Origin: an uncultured Bacteroidota bacterium
GTDB lineage: Bacteria; Bacteroidota; Bacteroidia; Bacteroidales; UBA12481
Assembly: GCA_903851365.1 (NCBI GenBank)
Contig: CAINOB010000086.1
Coordinates: forward strand, 1-64,000
Reading direction: 5' to 3'
DNA: 64,000 nucleotides
The notes under the pieces were generated by a model. The model was given only the letters and a program-made list of their open reading frames with translations. It had not been told where the DNA came from and did not search any database. The position numbers and the translations under genes were made by a program. Shown in pieces: positions 1-10,774 of the stretch. Position 1 is the stretch's first letter. The number at the start of each line of letters is the position of its first letter.

Positions 1-1800
1 AAGCGGTGTAGGTGATCGTATAGTTACCGGTCATGTCCACATTAACGTCATCCTTTATTGTCAGACCGGAAGCAGTCAACACATGCGAAGTACCATAATT
101 CTTATTGTCATACACCTGGATCGGTGCTGCCAATACTGCATCAGGTACGGCAAGAGTGCCAACTTCTGGTGAACCCAGAGAACTCAGGTAGCCATCGTAG
201 GTTTTCGTTGCAGTCACGGCAGTTACGGTAACACCCTTTTTATTGATGACCCCGGTGGATGCCGACTGACTATAGCTTATGTCATAATTGCCAGTCATAT
301 CCGCCAGTGTGCTGGCATCCTTAACAGTTAAGCCGGTAGCCGTCAGAACGTGACTCGAACCATAATTCTTATGGTCATATGTTTGAGTCGGAGCATGGTT
401 TACAATATCTTTTGAGGCTAGAGTTCCTATTGATGGTGATGCCGATGAAGTAAGGTAGCCATCATAGGTTTTGGTATCTGTCACTGCTGTAACAACCAAT
501 GATTTTTGACCAACCTCCAAATTTCCGTTAACAAAGGTGATATTGTAGTTCGATGCAGAAAATCCCGCTGTTCCAGTGGCATTGCTTGGTATAATGGCAT
601 AACTGCCCACGTTTGCTGTATTCACTGTACCGGGGGAGGTCAGGATTACGCTGGTTAAATTTTCACTTCCCGCAACTGTCCCTGAAGTCAGGGTGAAAGC
701 AGAAGTGCCAGGATCCAGTGTTTCTCCATAGGTTTTTGTCTGTGCATTGGCTGTAATAGAAATGGATCTGGTATTTACCGTAAACGCACCCGGCGTATAG
801 GTAATGTTATAATTGTCCAGACCGGATCCACTAGCTGAAGCGGCATTTATCGGATATGTTGAACCAAGAACCGTTGCACCTGCTGCAGCACCGTCACTGG
901 TCAGGGTGACACTCAAAACGGCATCGCTGTTGATCAGACCCGAGGTGGTAAACTCTGTACCCAAAAAGGTAAAGGTTGTTCCGTAAGTCTTGCTTTGGTT
1001 AGCGGCAATAACTCCCATCGATTTTTTGCCAACCATTCCATTATAAGGCACATAAGTTATGTTATAGTTGCTTGCCACAAACCCGTTTGTTCCGGTGGCT
1101 GCCGACGGAGTAACTGTATAGGCTGCACCGGCAGCCGTTGTTACAGATGTTCCTGCACCGTTCGGAGTCAGGGTTACACCTGTTACTGTTTCAGTTAATC
1201 CTCCGACTACCACACCGGTTGCACCAGCAGTAAAATTCGTAATGCTGGTTCCGGTTGTTAATGCTGTACCATAAATTTTGGTCGGACCAGTAGCAGCTAT
1301 TGTTAAACTAGCAGGAGATATATCTGCATGAGCAGTTCCTGTGGTCGATGACAAAACATAGTTATTCATATCTGTACCACCGGAGATCCTGATATTGGTG
1401 TAATTAACAGCTTTTTGGAGACCAACATTGGCATCTTCGAAAGCAGCATCACGGCCAAATGAAAGCACATCACCAGAAACACGATTATCAATGAATCCGA
1501 TACCTGTAGCGATTGTATTTCCGTCATACACCTTGCTGTCTGCTCCAAAGTAGGTTAGTAACAGCGTGCGAACAGTGATATCCGCAGTAGTTGTAGCTAC
1601 ACTGGTCAGATTGTAATTGATAGCATCGGTACCTGCAAGGCTCATTCCCGCTAGCGTAACTGTTTTGCCTGTTCCAACATTCTTATTGTTGTAATTGGCA
1701 GTTCCGCCGGAGAGGGTGACATTGTTTGAATTTATCACTCCGTTTAGTGTTCGGGTGACAACATTGACCAAGGTCCCGCCATCGTACACTCTTGAGTTGG
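1..1800 (-). repeat. Alternating YDG and MBG-like domains
   Basis: YDG-type units (KTYDGYL..., YDNKNYGTSH, VTATGLT..., NYxITY) occupy 1-480, and further copies with YDGGTLV, NNKNVGTGKTV and GTDAINYNL lie at about 1330-1800. Between them, three longer MBG-like units carry KTYGETLDPG or KTYGTTFTF motifs. This is the most C-terminal part visible in the window. Confidence 0.7.
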
Positions 1801-4800
1801 CTACGGTAAAGTTCCCGGTAATGTCCAGCTGGTAAATCCTAAAGTAATTAGTATTATAAGTAATGGCATAATTACTGTTTGCTAATGTTCCTTTTCCGAT
1901 CGCATAATAAGGACTGGCAATCACAGTTTCACCAGTCACGCGGTCCAGAGCTCCAGTAAAAGAAATCAAGTCACCGTTAGCCTGAGCTGTTCCCACTGCC
2001 GGACTCGATGTGTATGTAAAGGTAGGATCTGATTGCCCATAGGTCTTATGCTGATTGGCAGAGGCTGTTACTGTTACGGCAAGCTGAGTGATCGCAAAAT
2101 TGGCAGAAGTATAGGTAATTGTGTAGTTGCTGTTGGTAACTGTCCCCTGCCCTATGGCATACGGACTTGAATCAACAGTTTCACCTGTAGCCCTGGTAAG
2201 AGCTCCCGTGTAAGAAATCAGCAGGCCGTTTGCCAGGGCTGATCCGACTGCAGGACTTGATGTATAGGTGAATACCGGATCCAGGGTGCCATAGGTTTTA
2301 CTTTGACTCGAATTCGCAGTTACGGCGACGGCCAGCTTATTGATGGCAAAGTTATCAGCCGTATAGCTGATGGAATAGTTACTGTTTGCAACTGTTCCCT
2401 GACCGATGGCATAACTACCAAAGGTTTCACCGGAAACACGGTCTAAACTCCCCGTAAAGGAAATCTGCAGGCTGTTGGCCAGTGATGATCCTACTGCCGG
2501 GCTCGAGGTATAAGTATAAGTCGGGTTAATATCACCATAAGTTTTGTGCTGACCTGAATTTGCCGTCACTGATACAGCGAGTTGAGTTATGGCAAAGTTA
2601 GCTCCGGTATAGCTGATCGAGTAGTTGCTGTTAGATAACGTTCCCTGACCAATAGCATACGGTCCTCCGGTAACAGTTTCGCCGGCAGCACGGGTCTGAT
2701 TTCCACCATAGGAAATGGTCAGTCCATTTGCTAAAGCATGTCCAACTGCCGGATTTGAAGTATACGTAAAGGTCGGGTCAACCTGTCCATAAGTTTTACT
2801 CTGATCCGAATTGGCGATAACAGTTACAGCCAATTTGTTGATGGCAAAATAGTCGCCATTGTAAGTAATGGTATAGTTGCTGTTCGCCAGAGTTCCCTGG
2901 TTGATCGCATAATAAGGGCTGGCAATCACCGTTTCACCTGCTGCCCGGGCAAGACTTCCACTGAAGGCGATTGTGAGGCCGTTTGCCAGAGATGATCCCA
3001 CTGCCGGATTGGAAGTATAAGTATAAGTCGGATCAATGTCACCATAGGTTTTGTGCTGATCTGCACTGGCAGTTACAGTCACTTCGAGTGGTGTGATGGC
3101 GAAATTGGCTGGTGTAAAGGTGATGTTGTAGTTCGATACAACATTTGTCCCCGTCCCATTTTCTATGCTTAGCGAGCCAATACTCTTAGCATAATTTGAT
3201 GCAACTGTTTCTCCGGATGTCCGGCTCAGCGCTCCAACGAATACATCAGTAAAAGCCAGTGTTGGCGGAGTGTAAGTCATAACCGGATCAAGCTGTCCGT
3301 AGGTTTTACTCTGGCTTGCTGTCGCGACAATAGTAATAGGTTTAGCTGTGATACTAAAGTTCGCCCCGGTATAGCTGATCGTATAGTTCGAACCAGCGGA
3401 AAGAGTTCCCTGGTTAATCGCATAATTGTTAACATATTCACCTGCAGCCCGGGCTAAAGCTCCCATCATGATTGAGGTGGTCTGGCTGTTCTTGAATCCG
3501 GATGCAGCATAAGTTAATGTTGGGTCTGATTGTCCGTATACCTTGGTCTGAGATGAACTGGCCGTAATGGTCAGGGTAGCCGGATTGACCGACATGCTGC
3601 CATTTGTGTATGTGATATGGTATAAAAGTGCGGTATAGGGTCCGGTAGCAAGTGTCGGTATGATCGAATAGGTTGAACCACTTACATCTGCCGTAGCAGC
3701 TGCCCCGGCGCTGGTAAGGGTAATCCCTGTAATGTCACCGGCTAAAGGATCAAAACCGGTTACGTTTCCGGTCACTGTACACGAACTGATTGACTTAGCG
3801 CCTAATGTTACTGCATCTCCATAGGTTTTAGTGATGTTGTTGGCCGTAATGGTTATCGCACGCTGAACGTTAATGCCACTCTGAGCACCGTATTTCGGAG
3901 CATCGTTCAAATCGACTGCTGTTAACCACCAGTTTAAACCAACATTCCTGAATTTAACTCCTTGGTTACCTGATGTATTATCAAAGATGTGAATACCTGC
4001 ATCTCCCAATACAAACTTATAATCCAACGGGTTAATTGCTGTAACATCAGTATTTGAGAAAGTAACAGTACCTACGTAATTGGTTTTGGTGTTATTGTAA
4101 GTATCAACAGCTTGAACGGTTACAGGTTGCCAGGTGCCCAAGTCATTGGGATCAGGCACATTATATACCAGGAAGCCGTAGAGCAAAGTCGGAGTCACAG
4201 AAACAGAAAGCCGGTGGTCTTGCGGCGTTGAGGAACTAATTCCTCCGCTGCTGACCGATACCTCTGCGGTTTCGGTTTTATATACCGTCATAGTGCTTGT
4301 AGCCGCACCATTCGCGAAGGTCAGAGCCTTCGTTGAGTTGAAAGCCGTGCCTCCTACCGTCGGACTTGTTGCCGGTGTGGTAGGTGTTGGCATGTTGTTG
4401 TTAGCAGCAGCAGCCGATGAGGCATTCGCTCCCGTAAAGATTAAATCATGCGAACCGGTATATCGGGTAGCAACGTTATTGTAGGGGTCATAAGCCGTTA
4501 CCGTAATGGTTTGACTGGCGCCGGCAACCTGTGTGCCGGTACCCGTGACTGCCAGGTATGATTCCGTTGCATGAATTACAGGAACACTGAGTTTATGGTT
4601 ATCAGCAGTAATAGTTATTCCACCGTCTGTATTCGTCGCGGTAACTAAAGCTGTTTCAACCTTATACAGATTCATGATTCGGGTGGCGACACCACTGGTA
4701 AATGTTATTGAAGCTGCGGTCCGAAAATTGACCGGTGTAGCGGACAAGTTCTGAACGGTAGGATTCGTCGCAGAAGTGGGTGCATTGGCATTTGAAACCG

Positions 4801-7800
4801 ATGCCCCGTCGAAAGTCAGCGATTTATCTCCGGCAAACCGGGTCGCAACGTTGTTGAATGCGTCGTAGGCGGTAATGGTAATACTTTGATCAACACCCGC
4901 TGTCAGGTTGCCACTTTCACTACGTGTAATGGCCATAAAATTCTGATCGGCATGGCTGACCACAACACTCAGTTTATGAGAATTTGCAGTCTGGGTGCCG
5001 TTTGTAGCCGTTACCTGAGCTGTCTCAACCTTGTACAGGTTCATAGCCGTGGTAACCGTTCCTGAAGCAAAAGTCAGTGAGGTAGCTAAAGAAAAAGCGA
5101 TGCTGTTAACGATTGGATTCGTTGCTGCATTAGGGGTATTCGGTGAAGGATTGGCGCCGCTGAATGTCAGTGATTGTGCACCAGCATAGCTCGTGGCGAT
5201 GTTATTATAAGCATCGTACATCGTTACCGTAATATTCTGGCTTACACCGGCCGTTTGAGTTCCGGCCCCGGTTATGGCGAAGAAACTATTGGCTGCATGG
5301 CTCACGATTACCGGAAGGCGGTAGTCGTAACCAGTAATCATAGGTGTGGTAATGCTGCCGGCGGTAGCTATAATATTAGCCGTTTCCACTTTGTAAAGCA
5401 CCATGCTTTGGGTAGCTGTACCACCTGTAAACGTAATGGTTGTTGCTGTACCAAAATTGGTTGCTGTTGGGGTTTTATTTGTCACTGTTGGATTGACAGC
5501 AGTGCCCGGAGTATTCGGTGAAGGATTGGCCCCGCTGAATGTAACGGCCACGTCACCTGCATAAGTAGTTGCCTGATTATTGTAGGCATCATAAGCAGTA
5601 ACAGTAATGCTCTGGCTGGCACCAGCCGTTTGTGTTCCGGTACCGGTGACTGCATAATAGTTGGCCGAAGCATGGGTTACGCTCATCGCAAGACGGGAGT
5701 CAGGTGAAGATGCACTTGTTGCAATTCCTCCGGTTCCCTGTTCAGTTGCGGTAATATGCAACCCGCTTTCCACTTTGTAAAGCACCATGCTGGCAGTACC
5801 CACACCATCAGTAAAGTGTACAATGGTGGAGGTACCGAAAGCTTTGGCTAATGAACCCTTATCAGTGACAGTCGGACTGGTTGATGGGGCCAGGGAAACA
5901 GCTGCACCTGCAAATACCAGGGTTTTGTCGCCTGTATAGCCGGTGGCCGGGTTATTAAAAACATCATAAGCTGTGATGGTGATCGTTTGAGCCACACCTG
6001 CCACCACACTTCCACTTACCGAAGTAATCTTCAGGTAGGTAGGTGATGCCTGATGTACCAGAACAGACAGTCGGTTGGCATTTGCAGCATTGATATTTAC
6101 ACTGGTTGTTCCAGTATAGGTATCACTATAAGAAGCATTGGTGAAATTGGCTGCAATATAGGCTGTTTCCTCTTTGTAAAGAATCATGCTTGCCGTTGCT
6201 ACACCGGCTGTAAACACAACATTCGTATTATTGGTAAAAGTTGTTCCGTTAACTGTTGGATAGGAAGATGTTACTGGCGATTGATTAGCTCCGGTGAATG
6301 TCATGGATTTTGTACCAGCAAACCGGTTGGCCAGGTTGCCATAATTGTCATAAGCTGTAACAGTAATCGTTTGTGCGGCACCCGCTGTTTGTTCCGCGTT
6401 GCCTGTAATTACCATATAGCTGGGCACATTATGTACAACATTGATAGTAGACGAAGTCTGATCAGTCAATGTTCCGCTTGTGAAATGAATGGTCATTGAC
6501 TCGGCAACATTGTAGTTAAGGTTCGTGAAATTTGCGATACCGGCAACAGCCGATTTCGCCGTGGTTCCTTGCAGGTCAGCAGTCCCCGTGCTTCTTGTGG
6601 CGGTCACTGTTGCATTATTACCGGTTCCGTAAATAACCAGGTTGCCGTAATGGTCCTTAACATGGATTACCGGCTGTGCATTGAACACCACACCTGCAAT
6701 GGGTTGATATCCCAAAGCAGGAGCGGTTGCGATGGCGAGCTGAGTAGCTACACCATTGATTACCGTAACTGATGCGTTATCGGTAATAGTGGCACCCTCA
6801 AATTTCCCTGTAATGGTTGCATTTCCGACACCGATTGCGGCCATCTTAAAAGTAGCTGTATATTTACCGTCTGAACCATAAACAGCCGTAATATTGGAAG
6901 ACCCGGCTGCATCTGTGCCATTATCAATCACACCGAGGTTGGTTGAGAGAGTTACCGAGCCCCTGTTATTAACAACCAGGTTGCCCAGTGCATCTTTCAA
7001 CTGTACGGTCACAACAGTCTTTCCACCTGCAGTAGCGTCGTCAGCAGTGATCTGAGAAGCAGCCGTACTAATGTCAATGGTTGAAACAGCAGGTGCACCT
7101 TCGATGATGTTAACGGTAGTTGTTGTATTCACAGGACTCCCGGCACCATTATTGAAATTGCCATTGACATCAGATGGGTTTCCATCTCCGTCGAACGTTC
7201 CAGTAATAGTTGCTAAACCAACCCCATTAACCGGTGTTGTACCGGCCGTGAGCGTGGCAGTGTAGATTCCTGCACTTAAATAACCGTGGTTGGTTATTAC
7301 ACCCCTGTTGGAGGTGAGTGTTACTGCACCTCTGTTATGAGTTATCAGATTGCCCAGATAGTCTTTTAACTGAACAGTAACAGTTGCTGTCTGATCCGTG
7401 GTCATCGTTGGCTGACTGCCAACTACAGATGCGTTGTTGGTAATTGTACTGGTAACCAGGTTTGGCAATCCTTCAGTAATGGCAACCGAAGCGCCATCGG
7501 TAATTGTGCCATTAGATGGCCAGGGAGCATCTGCCCAGACACCTGGTCCCGGAGTTGCATTAAAAGCAATCGAACCCGTGATAGCAGCAGTTCCAACACC
7601 ATTGTTACTTGAGCTATAACTGGCATAGAGCGTTGCAGTATAGCTTCCGCTTGCTGCTGCACCATACACAGCCGTAACTGTGTTGGAACCGTTATTGGCA
7701 ACAAGACTGCCAAGGGAGGTGGTCAACGTTACCACTCCATCATTCGTTGTACGTAAATTGTCAAAAGCGTCTTTAAGCTGTACGGTAACTGTTTGGGTTC

Positions 7801-10774
7801 CGTTGGTAGTAATACTCCCTGCGTCAGGAGTTATTATGGTATGTGCCAGAGATGGCGGTGCCGGGGTAACTGTAATTACGTATGATTGGGCAAAAGCTGC
7901 TCCACCCAAGGTGGCGCTGATACGATTTACCACCGTTGTACTGGTAACAGGCACATGAAATACATAAACTCCATCAGAACCGGAATCAGTTCCGTGGGCT
8001 ACCTGATGGGTCCCTGATTTAACAACTCCGTCTAAGAGCACAGTGATATCCTGACAAGAATAGAGCAGGTTTCCCTGGGCATCGCGCGGAGTAAGCGTAA
8101 CTATAACTTCTTCTCCGGCAATCTTGTTTTGAGCATCTACAGTAACAATAGATATGGCTGCTGTTGAATTCCAAGCTCCCGGCCCAACAACAATATTCTG
8201 CTGCTCGCCACTTTTCGTTGCATACTCGGAATCAGCCGCACGTAGCCAATAAGCACCTATTCTATTGATAGTTACACCATTGGTATAAACCTTGACTCCC
8301 CTGTAGGTAGCAGCCGGAGCAAATGTCTGCAAATCCGGTGGATAACTTACTAAAGCATCATCCGAAGATTTAAAGCGGATGCTGCCACCGTAATCCACGC
8401 AGGTGTTCAGATATATATCACGTGCTGTTACAGTGGTCGTAAATGCAGTACCTGCAGTTTGTATCACTCCTGCAACAACTTTAAAATTGTTCAAGGGAGC
8501 ATTCAGCACATTAATGGCCGCTGTAGTTCCCGTTTTGGCCGTTGATGCATCAGTTATTGTGATAGTCGGCGAAGTAAAAGGAGTCAGCTGGCTCTGATCT
8601 GAACTATAAAACGTAAAGCCGGTGATTCCTGCTGAAACTCCGTTGGTAAAAGTCTGGTTACCGTTAGCAGCAATGATGCGCGCTGTTCCTTTGGGTGCCG
8701 ATATGGCTGTTGTGGTCCAATTTACACTATTTGACCCGGTATAATTAAGTACACTTGCTGAGCCCCCGTAATTGGTTTTTATATTATTGTAAACATCATA
8801 GGCTGTGGCCGTTACCGTAAATGCCGTACCGGCAGTTATTGTACCGTCGACCGCCAGCGTAAAATGATGCAGGATATTAGGCAAAACGGTAAAAGTATTT
8901 GACGTCCCCGTTGTCAAAGGATTGCCCGAATAAGTTGCGGTAAGAGTTTTTGACGCACCGGCGAGGGTGAGTGTCACCGAATGTGAGGCAAGTATTCCTG
9001 CAGAAAAAGCAGCTGTTGTGCCACCTGCTGTCAGGGTAGAGTTGGTTGTTATCGCAGTAGTACCAGTGAAATCGGTGACCGTAGTATTGTAACTGTCACG
9101 TGCGGTAATTCTGATATTGAAAGCTACGCCTGCCGTTTGATCCGCAATGGATCCGGCACCAGCCTTTTCAACCAGGAAGTTATTCAGATCAAGTGTTGTA
9201 AACGATATGGTATTTGAATTCACGCTCTGGCCGCCTGAGTTATATGCCCTGATACGGTAATAGTAAGTTGTATTCCGGTTTAACCCAGATAAGCTATAGG
9301 TATTGACATTGCCTACGGATTTGTTATTGTATCCGGAAATAAAACTTGCAAAAGTTGCAGAGGTAGATACATCAAGGTAATAGCTCGATGCTCCACCTAC
9401 AGATGCAGTCCAGTTAGCTGTAAAACTGTTGGCCCTGACATTGGTTTGAGTATTGGCAACAGGAGCCAAAGGTACTGTCATAAAACCAGCCGAGTTTGTA
9501 TAACCCGAATTTCCGCAGGCTGCATTAGCATAGACCCTGAGGTAATAGGTTGTATTTGCGCTTAAACCGCTTGCGGATCCTGTAGTACCCGTGGTGGTAC
9601 CATAATAGGTACCATTATTTCCAGGACTTGGATGCGTTACGCCTGAGCTTGTTCCGACTACCCAGTAATACGTAAGGGTTCCCTGACCCGATCCTGAACC
9701 CCAGGACAAACTGGCTGTGCTTGCGGTTGTTCCGCCGCAACTTGCACTGGATGGAGCTGAAGTCAATGCATAGATAGATACTGTAGCAACACTCGACCAT
9801 ACTCCGTTTACATCAGCCTTATAGTAGGTGGTGGTTGTCAGTGCTCCTGTAGTGAAGCTCTCAGCGGATGAACCATAATAATAGTAATTCGATCCGTTAG
9901 TTGAATAATACCAGTTATGATAAGTTCCTGCCCAGCCAGATAAAGATATTGTTGAAGTCCCACCCGAGCAAACAGTTGTAGATGAAGCGCTGGCTGTTCC
10001 GCCAACAGCTGTATAACTAATTGTTACATAAGGTGATGAGGTTGAAGTCGAACCGGAAGGAGAGCTTGTACCGCTGTTCCCGCCGTTTGCTGCTTTCTCA
10101 CCATTTAAATCATAAGCCGATCCGCATGAACCCCCGGTGGCACCGCCACCTCCAGCACCCGTGCCGCCTCCATCAATATTAGGGGTCGTCCCGTTTGCAC
10201 CTGATGTGGAACCGCTGCCACCCGTTGAGGTGGACCCAGCCGAACCGGAACCAGCGGTGTTGCATCGGCCGCCGCCGCCACCACCGCCGCCTGCGATAAG
10301 CGTTACACCGGTACCGATCACTGCAGAGGCACCGCCGCCGCCGCCACCACCACCTGATGCCCCTGTTGGGCCAACACCACCGCCAGTACCTCCGGAAGCA
10401 TATCCGGAACCACCTGAACCGCCACCAGCGCCGCTGGTTACATTTGATCCTCCGTTACCACCGTTACTACCTATATAAATACTGAGGGAAGTTCCGGGAG
10501 TAACTGAAAATGTTGACGACGTATATCCGCCGGGTGCACCGGGGTTAACACCGCAACCGTTACCGCAATCCTGACCGCCGGAACCTCCGGCACCCCCAAC
10601 TGCCCAGATAGAAATGCTGTACACACCGGCTGGCACGGTAAAACTGCTCCCACTGGTCCAGGTCTGGCTAACAGTTTGCGCTGATGCCGCCGAAATCCAG
10701 AATGGAATTACCAGCATGAGAAATGCTACTACTAGCAATTCTCTGAGTCCAGGTTTTAACCCCAACTTCTTCAT
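1..10774 (-). CDS. Giant secreted repeat adhesin (C-terminus beyond left edge)
   Basis: This reading frame stays open from the ATG at 10774 to the left edge, giving about 3,591 residues with the C-terminus missing. It starts with a classical signal peptide (MKKLGLKPG, then a hydrophobic stretch ending SAASAQ). Domain order from the N-terminus: a glycine-rich domain beginning FTVPAGVYSISIWAVGG (10.65-10.1 kb); Ig-like segments; a fibronectin-III-like domain (about 9.2-9.5 kb); filamin/invasin-like domains (9.2-6.85 kb) with VTVQLKD and GNL motifs; about six Ig-like repeats (6.5-4.2 kb); then MBG and YDG repeats to the edge. An in-frame ATG at 10864 would add 30 residues; I prefer 10774 because the signal peptide follows it directly and GAAGAAA lies just upstream. 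It probably forms an operon with the 1,609-residue gene upstream. A T9SS sorting domain would lie outside the window. Adhesion is inferred from architecture only. Confidence 0.88.
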   Translation of the reverse strand, partial: MKKLGLKPGLRELLVVAFLMLVIPFWISAASAQTVSQTWTSGSSFTVPAGVYSISIWAVGGAGGSGGQDCGNGCGVNPGAPGGYTSSTFSVTPGTSLSIYIGSNGGNGGSNVTSGAGGGSGGSGYASGGTGGGVGPTGASGGGGGGGGASAVIGTGVTLIAGGGGGGGGRCNTAGSGSAGSTSTGGSGSTSGANGTTPNIDGGGTGAGGGGATGGSCGSAYDLNGEKAANGGNSGTSSPSGSTSTSSPYVTISYTAVGGTASASSTTVCSGGTSTISLSGWAGTYHNWYYSTNGSNYYYYGSSAESFTTGALTTTTYYKADVNGVWSSVATVSIYALTSAPSSASCGGTTASTASLSWGSGSGQGTLTYYWVVGTSSGVTHPSPGNNGTYYGTTTGTTGSASGLSANTTYYLRVYANAACGNSGYTNSAGFMTVPLAPVANTQTNVRANSFTANWTASVGGASSYYLDVSTSATFASFISGYNNKSVGNVNTYSLSGLNRNTTYYYRIRAYNSGGQSVNSNTISFTTLDLNNFLVEKAGAGSIADQTAGVAFNIRITARDSYNTTVTDFTGTTAITTNSTLTAGGTTAAFSAGILASHSVTLTLAGASKTLTATYSGNPLTTGTSNTFTVLPNILHHFTLAVDGTITAGTAFTVTATAYDVYNNIKTNYGGSASVLNYTGSNSVNWTTTAISAPKGTARIIAANGNQTFTNGVSAGITGFTFYSSDQSQLTPFTSPTITITDASTAKTGTTAAINVLNAPLNNFKVVAGVIQTAGTAFTTTVTARDIYLNTCVDYGGSIRFKSSDDALVSYPPDLQTFAPAATYRGVKVYTNGVTINRIGAYWLRAADSEYATKSGEQQNIVVGPGAWNSTAAISIVTVDAQNKIAGEEVIVTLTPRDAQGNLLYSCQDITVLLDGVVKSGTHQVAHGTDSGSDGVYVFHVPVTSTTVVNRISATLGGAAFAQSYVITVTPAPPSLAHTIITPDAGSITTNGTQTVTVQLKDAFDNLRTTNDGVVTLTTSLGSLVANNGSNTVTAVYGAAASGSYTATLYASYSSSNNGVGTAAITGSIAFNATPGPGVWADAPWPSNGTITDGASVAITEGLPNLVTSTITNNASVVGSQPTMTTDQTATVTVQLKDYLGNLITHNRGAVTLTSNRGVITNHGYLSAGIYTATLTAGTTPVNGVGLATITGTFDGDGNPSDVNGNFNNGAGSPVNTTTTVNIIEGAPAVSTIDISTAASQITADDATAGGKTVVTVQLKDALGNLVVNNRGSVTLSTNLGVIDNGTDAAGSSNITAVYGSDGKYTATFKMAAIGVGNATITGKFEGATITDNASVTVINGVATQLAIATAPALGYQPIAGVVFNAQPVIHVKDHYGNLVIYGTGNNATVTATRSTGTADLQGTTAKSAVAGIANFTNLNYNVAESMTIHFTSGTLTDQTSSTINVVHNVPSYMVITGNAEQTAGAAQTITVTAYDNYGNLANRFAGTKSMTFTGANQSPVTSSYPTVNGTTFTNNTNVVFTAGVATASMILYKEETAYIAANFTNASYSDTYTGTTSVNINAANANRLSVLVHQASPTYLKITSVSGSVVAGVAQTITITAYDVFNNPATGYTGDKTLVFAGAAVSLAPSTSPTVTDKGSLAKAFGTSTIVHFTDGVGTASMVLYKVESGLHITATEQGTGGIATSASSPDSRLAMSVTHASANYYAVTGTGTQTAGASQSITVTAYDAYNNQATTYAGDVAVTFSGANPSPNTPGTAVNPTVTNKTPTATNFGTATTITFTGGTATQSMVLYKVETANIIATAGSITTPMITGYDYRLPVIVSHAANSFFAITGAGTQTAGVSQNITVTMYDAYNNIATSYAGAQSLTFSGANPSPNTPNAATNPIVNSIAFSLATSLTFASGTVTTAMNLYKVETAQVTATNGTQTANSHKLSVVVSHADQNFMAITRSESGNLTAGVDQSITITAYDAFNNVATRFAGDKSLTFDGASVSNANAPTSATNPTVQNLSATPVNFRTAASITFTSGVATRIMNLYKVETALVTATNTDGGITITADNHKLSVPVIHATESYLAVTGTGTQVAGASQTITVTAYDPYNNVATRYTGSHDLIFTGANASSAAAANNNMPTPTTPATSPTVGGTAFNSTKALTFANGAATSTMTVYKTETAEVSVSSGGISSSTPQDHRLSVSVTPTLLYGFLVYNVPDPNDLGTWQPVTVQAVDTYNNTKTNYVGTVTFSNTDVTAINPLDYKFVLGDAGIHIFDNTSGNQGVKFRNVGLNWWLTAVDLNDAPKYGAQSGINVQRAITITANNITKTYGDAVTLGAKSISSCTVTGNVTGFDPLAGDITGITLTSAGAAATADVSGSTYSIIPTLATGPYTALLYHITYTNGSMSVNPATLTITASSSQTKVYGQSDPTLTYAASGFKNSQTTSIMMGALARAAGEYVNNYAINQGTLSAGSNYTISYTGANFSITAKPITIVATASQSKTYGQLDPVMTYTPPTLAFTDVFVGALSRTSGETVASNYAKSIGSLSIENGTGTNVVSNYNITFTPANFAITPLEVTVTASADQHKTYGDIDPTYTYTSNPAVGSSLANGLTIAFSGSLARAAGETVIASPYYAINQGTLANSNYTITYNGDYFAINKLAVTVIANSDQSKTYGQVDPTFTYTSNPAVGHALANGLTISYGGNQTRAAGETVTGGPYAIGQGTLSNSNYSISYTGANFAITQLAVSVTANSGQHKTYGDINPTYTYTSSPAVGSSLANSLQISFTGSLDRVSGETFGSYAIGQGTVANSNYSISYTADNFAINKLAVAVTANSSQSKTYGTLDPVFTYTSSPAVGSALANGLLISYTGALTRATGETVDSSPYAIGQGTVTNSNYTITYTSANFAITQLAVTVTASANQHKTYGQSDPTFTYTSSPAVGTAQANGDLISFTGALDRVTGETVIASPYYAIGKGTLANSNYAITYNTNYFRIYQLDITGNFTVANSRVYDGGTLVNVVTRTLNGVINSNNVTLSGGTANYNNKNVGTGKTVTLAGMSLAGTDAINYNLTSVATTTADITVRTLLLTYFGADSKVYDGNTIATGIGFIDNRVSGDVLSFGRDAAFEDANVGLQKAVNYTNIRISGGTDMNNYVLSSTTGTAHADISPASLTIAATGPTKIYGTALTTGTSITNFTAGATGVVVGGLTETVTGVTLTPNGAGTSVTTAAGAAYTVTPSAATGTNGFVASNYNITYVPYNGMVGKKSMGVIAANQSKTYGTTFTFLGTEFTTSGLINSDAVLSVTLTSDGAAAGATVLGSTYPINAASASGSGLDNYNITYTPGAFTVNTRSISITANAQTKTYGETLDPGTSAFTLTSGTVAGSENLTSVILTSPGTVNTANVGSYAIIPSNATGTAGFSASNYNITFVNGNLEVGQKSLVVTAVTDTKTYDGYLTSSASPSIGTLASKDIVNHAPTQTYDHKNYGSSHVLTATGLTVKDASTLADMTGNYDISYSQSASTGVINKKGVTVTAVTATKTYDGYLSSLGSPEVGTLAVPDAVLAAPIQVYDNKNYGTSHVLTASGLTIKDDVNVDMTGNYTITYTA
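1800..3590 (-). repeat. Tandem MBG-type repeats, about 245-250 bp each
   Basis: About seven consecutive units share the pattern SKTYGQxDPTFTYTS, SGxLxRAxGET, YAIGQGTV and NYTISYT. They match MBG-type bacterial Ig-like domains of large adhesins. Repeat boundaries (the KTYG motif) fall near 2040, 2285, 2530, 2780, 3045, 3295 and 3535. One further, more divergent MBG-like unit lies at about 3600-3860. Confidence 0.75.
4190..6550 (-). repeat. Tandem Ig/invasin-like repeats, about 360-390 bp each
   Basis: At least six units recur, recognisable by the phrases ITVTAYDAYNN, SLTFSGANPSP and ASMVLYKVETA. The DNA for the YKVETA motif recurs near 4280, 4648, 5018, 5380, 5768 and 6158, so the unit length is 360-390 bp. 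Units are clearly diverged, so this is a protein-domain array and not a recent DNA tandem duplication. Confidence 0.75.
10107..10640 (-). repeat. Gly-rich low-complexity segment of the giant adhesin
   Basis: This part of the giant gene encodes long runs of Gly with Ser, Ala and Thr, including runs of eight or more glycines. The DNA is visibly more GC-rich than its surroundings. It matches the style of the glycine-rich domain that follows the signal peptide in many large Bacteroidota surface proteins. The Pro-rich frame on the opposite strand is only its antisense shadow. Confidence 0.7.

Noticed and set aside
1-3590. Possible CRISPR or DNA satellite because of regular spacing
   Set aside because: The 245-250 bp periodicity follows diverged protein domains (MBG/YDG) within one open frame; no short identical direct repeats are present.
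5174-6772. Several plus-strand Cys-rich ORFs of 67-148 residues
   Set aside because: They are shadows of the minus-strand Ig-like repeats, with no plausible start context or protein character.
10137-10478. Plus-strand Pro-rich ORF of 113 residues
   Set aside because: It is the antisense of the Gly-rich region of the giant adhesin; Gly codons read backwards give Pro.
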